Part shown: piece by piece, positions 63,001 through 64,000 of the stretch
Position numbering within the stretch: the stretch's first letter is position 1
Layout of the letters: each line of letters starts with the position of its first letter
Assembly: GCA_030428385.1 (NCBI GenBank)
Contig: JAUIDY010000014.1
Coordinates: forward strand, 1-64,000
Length of the DNA: 64,000 nt
From: Rhodothermia bacterium
GTDB lineage: Bacteria; Bacteroidota; Rhodothermia; Rhodothermales; JAAAOL01
Direction of reading: 5' to 3'
Notes under the pieces: generated by a model
The model's input: the letters and a program-made list of their open reading frames with translations, nothing else
Database searches by the model: none
What the model was told of the DNA's origin: nothing
Program-made: the position numbers and the translations under genes

Positions 63001-63871
63001 CGTCGCCCGTGCTGCCATCGCCATCGGTCCCAATGATGTTGGAGGGCGCACCAAACAGAAAAATGCCATCCCCGCCGTTGCCAGCCCCCGTCGCCCCGTC
63101 TGCCGCCACGCCGATATAGTTGCCCGCGATTACGTTGCCCGTCGCCAGCCCTTCTTCGACGTAGATACCGTTTTCTACGTTGTTGGCGATGACGTTGCGT
63201 TCGCCCGCATCGCCTGTTCCATCGCCGTCGGTGCCGATCCGGTTCGACGACGCCTCAATAATCGCAACGCCATCAATGCCGTTGCCTCCGGCCGTTGTGC
63301 CATCGGCGGCCACCCCGATATAGTTGCCGGTCATCACGTTCCCATCGTCAACGACCAACACCCCTGCTTCGGTGCAGTTAATAATAGCCATTCCCCGGAG
63401 GGTGTTGCTGGCCGAATCCAGAACAAAACAACTGGTTGCCGCCGTGCCATCCACTTCAATGAGCAGCACCGCATCGGTACCAACTGCTTGTGTGTTGGCG
63501 CTCGCCCCAGGCTGGGTGTAGCCGTCCACGGTGACATTTCCTGCCGTCAGATCAGGCAGGTCGCCGCCGAGCGTAATCGTACACACGTTGGTCGTGCCGT
63601 CGCAGCCACTGCCGATGTTGAAGGCAATGGTGTCAAACGTACCGCCTCCATCCGGGCAGTCACCGCCGCTTTGGTCACTTCCCGCGTTGGTAGCTTCGAT
63701 GGCTTCACGCAACGAACAAACCGTGTCGGTCGCATCGGTATCGTCAATGGTGGTGACGGTGACCTGGGCCAAGGCAGGAACCGCAGCGCCGGTAAAAAGG
63801 GCAACCACAATTACCAGACAGGTCGTTCGGAAAAAAGGCAACCAGTCGGTACGCAATAAAAAACCAAACAT
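60056..63871 (-). CDS. Secreted parallel beta-helix repeat protein with type IX sorting domain
   Basis: Taken from the ATG at 63871 (1271 residues), which places a signal peptide (FFRTTCLVIVVALFTGAAVPALAQ) at the start; in-frame ATGs reach 63997 close to the window edge, so the true start is not certain. After CSLREAIEATN comes a right-handed beta-helix of about 25 units with recurring words such as GNVIAGNYIG, RIGTDGDGT, ERNVISDN and NEGNVISDN. A fibronectin-like region (VELVAFDALVDGATVRLEWATASETNNAGFEVQR) follows, then the Por sorting domain (VYPNPFNPEATVTF to the end). It should be exported by type IX secretion and anchored on the surface. A 55-codon basic insertion interrupts one unit. 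Confidence 0.92.
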   Translation of the reverse strand: MFGFLLRTDWLPFFRTTCLVIVVALFTGAAVPALAQVTVTTIDDTDATDTVCSLREAIEATNAGSDQSGGDCPDGGGTFDTIAFNIGSGCDGTTNVCTITLGGDLPDLTAGNVTVDGYTQPGASANTQAVGTDAVLLIEVDGTAATSCFVLDSASNTLRGMAIINCTEAGVLVVDDGNVMTGNYIGVAADGTTAGGNGIDGVAIIEASSNRIGTDGDGTGDAGERNVIANNVENGIYVEEGLATGNVIAGNYIGVAADGATGAGNGGDGIFLFGAPSNIIGTDGDGSTGDANEGNVISSNGFGGISVIDEDAAAMPVGQKFQTRRHTRVSRKTTQNQRRVDTASRQTRVRVAKSAGYASAGRAGKTWVASGNVIAGNLIGVDAAGTTGLSNVDEGIYLVEATNTRIGTNGDGTSDVAERNVISGNDFDGIGIYGGSGNTIAGNYIGTDVTGAAALGNAVDGVYMVQSPSNIIGTNSDGSAGEANEGNVISDNGDNGVLIEGPASTGNVIAGNLSGTNAAGSAGFGNSDDGIEIFEANSIRIGTDGDGTNDAGERNVISDNDFGVYISNEDPDDGIFAFNITVAGNYIGTDINGAVGLGNAEDGIQIDEAPNNIIGTNSDGSAGEANEGNVISDNEDGIVIDGAASTGNVIAGNVIGLNAVGTDGLGNSSGGVEIVDAPGNRVGTDGDGTNDTGERNVISDNDSGVDIVNSDAAIAILAQNNIVAGNYIGTNAAGTVGIGNFLGVFVDDAPSNVIGTNSDGSTGEANEGNVISDNEFGVVIFDDASIGNVIAGNIIGLAADGAAAMGNGEEGVVLDASSGTRVGTDGDGTNDAGERNVISSNGDDGVELTAGASGNTIAGNYIGVAANGTTPRGNVDDGVDVAEGSNTVIGSTTENTAETNIIAYNGNNGVEVTDTSTGIQVVFNSIFFNGFIEGGLGIDLSVTDAPDGATPNDSDPDDPDGGPNDLQNFPDISRSEVLANGNVFVIYDVDSDPTNSVYPLRIDFYRAGTLGQGQDWLGSDTYTASDYAGTAAANKVMAGSEKSVVFTPPTLSPELLPTDNIVATATDANGNTSEFMSTPQLLPVELVAFDALVDGATVRLEWATASETNNAGFEVQRQVETDDVESWDMVGFVDGNGTTLEPQAYAFSLENLTPGVHYFRLRQVDFDGAFEYSPTLEVAVELAGRFHLSEVYPNPFNPEATVTFSTAVAMPVQLTLYDLLGRAVQVLYTGTTTAQQTQTVHIDGSGLATGTYLLRLEGDGLAETRRVLLMK
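62768..62932 (-). other. In-frame basic insertion in the beta-helix protein
   Basis: About 55 codons encode a stretch starting AMPVGQKFQTRRHTRV and ending AGKTWVA, with about 14 Arg or Lys and one Asp. It sits where the repeat unit should read DEDAASGNVIAGN without a break, and the repeat resumes exactly after it. Composition and pattern are unlike the Asp/Asn/Gly-rich helix. No clear target duplication or terminal palindrome was found. Confidence 0.75.
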
Positions 63872-64000
63872 AGGGTGGAGCATGAGGGAGCAGATGCTTA
63901 ACAAAAAGAACTTGGCCAATACAAAGATCGGCTCGTCGTTCAGAATACTAAGTGCCTGCTTAACCGTGTCGGACATTGGAATGACGAAATCGGACATTTC

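Noticed and set aside
60056-63871. Regularly spaced DNA repeats that might look like a repeat array
   Set aside because: They encode the beta-helix units of a secreted protein in one frame and vary in length; no CRISPR repeat-spacer pattern or cas gene.

Overview
The window suggests a member of the Rhodothermota/Bacteroidota group, probably Rhodothermales-like. The main reason is the 1271-residue secreted beta-helix protein at the right end, which finishes with a type IX secretion (Por) sorting domain containing the YPNPFNP signature. A NusG-like antiterminator heading the polysaccharide locus, a tyrosine-rich BY-kinase, a bacterial alpha-2-macroglobulin and moderately high GC fit the same group. 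The assignment is inferred from gene content and was not tested with marker genes. No tRNA, rRNA, CRISPR array or insertion sequence was recognised.

Positions 1-43262 are one large surface-polysaccharide locus. On the minus strand, from 28143 down past the left edge, about 27 tightly packed genes follow a NusG-like specialised elongation factor. They include a nucleotide-sugar epimerase, an ABC-2 exporter permease (Wzm-like) with two different Wzt-like ATPases, nonulosonic (sialic-type) acid genes (NeuB-like synthase, a NeuA-HAD fusion and a second divergent cytidylyltransferase), and an ACP/GNAT/AAC(3)-like/M28-like module. They also include many glycosyltransferases, two tandem fucosyltransferase-like (GT11-like) paralogs, an SGNH hydrolase and four sulfotransferase domains, one of them fused to a hexapeptide acyltransferase. 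Upstream on the same strand (28506-38840) lie the supply and export genes: fused ATP sulfurylase/APS kinase (makes PAPS), an SLC13-type anion permease, UDP-glucose dehydrogenase, GDP-mannose dehydratase and GDP-fucose synthase, an SLBB export protein and a Wzc-like chain-length kinase. Divergently (39326-43262) run an aminotransferase, a PglC-like priming transferase, an ATP-grasp enzyme and a GT4 glycosyltransferase.

Together these genes predict a sulfated, fucose- and nonulosonate-containing, probably acylated glycan. Sulfate would be imported and activated to PAPS beside the sulfotransferases, and GDP-fucose would be made beside GT11-like enzymes. The polymer would leave through an ABC exporter with a choice of two Wzt recognition domains, all possibly under processive antitermination. 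The chemical structure is inference.

Positions 43246-64000 hold envelope and housekeeping genes: an Omp85-like outer-membrane protein with an Asp/Trp tract, a small lipoprotein, a 2039-residue alpha-2-macroglobulin with an intact CAEQ thioester, a NucS-like PD-(D/E)XK protein, a PhyH-like dioxygenase, a TolB-like propeller, a LysM lytic transglycosylase, an acyl-CoA carboxylase beta subunit, and the beta-helix adhesin-like protein. That last protein carries an odd 55-codon basic in-frame insertion. Two palindromic non-coding elements (45789-45938 and 58100-58305) look like dispersed repeats.
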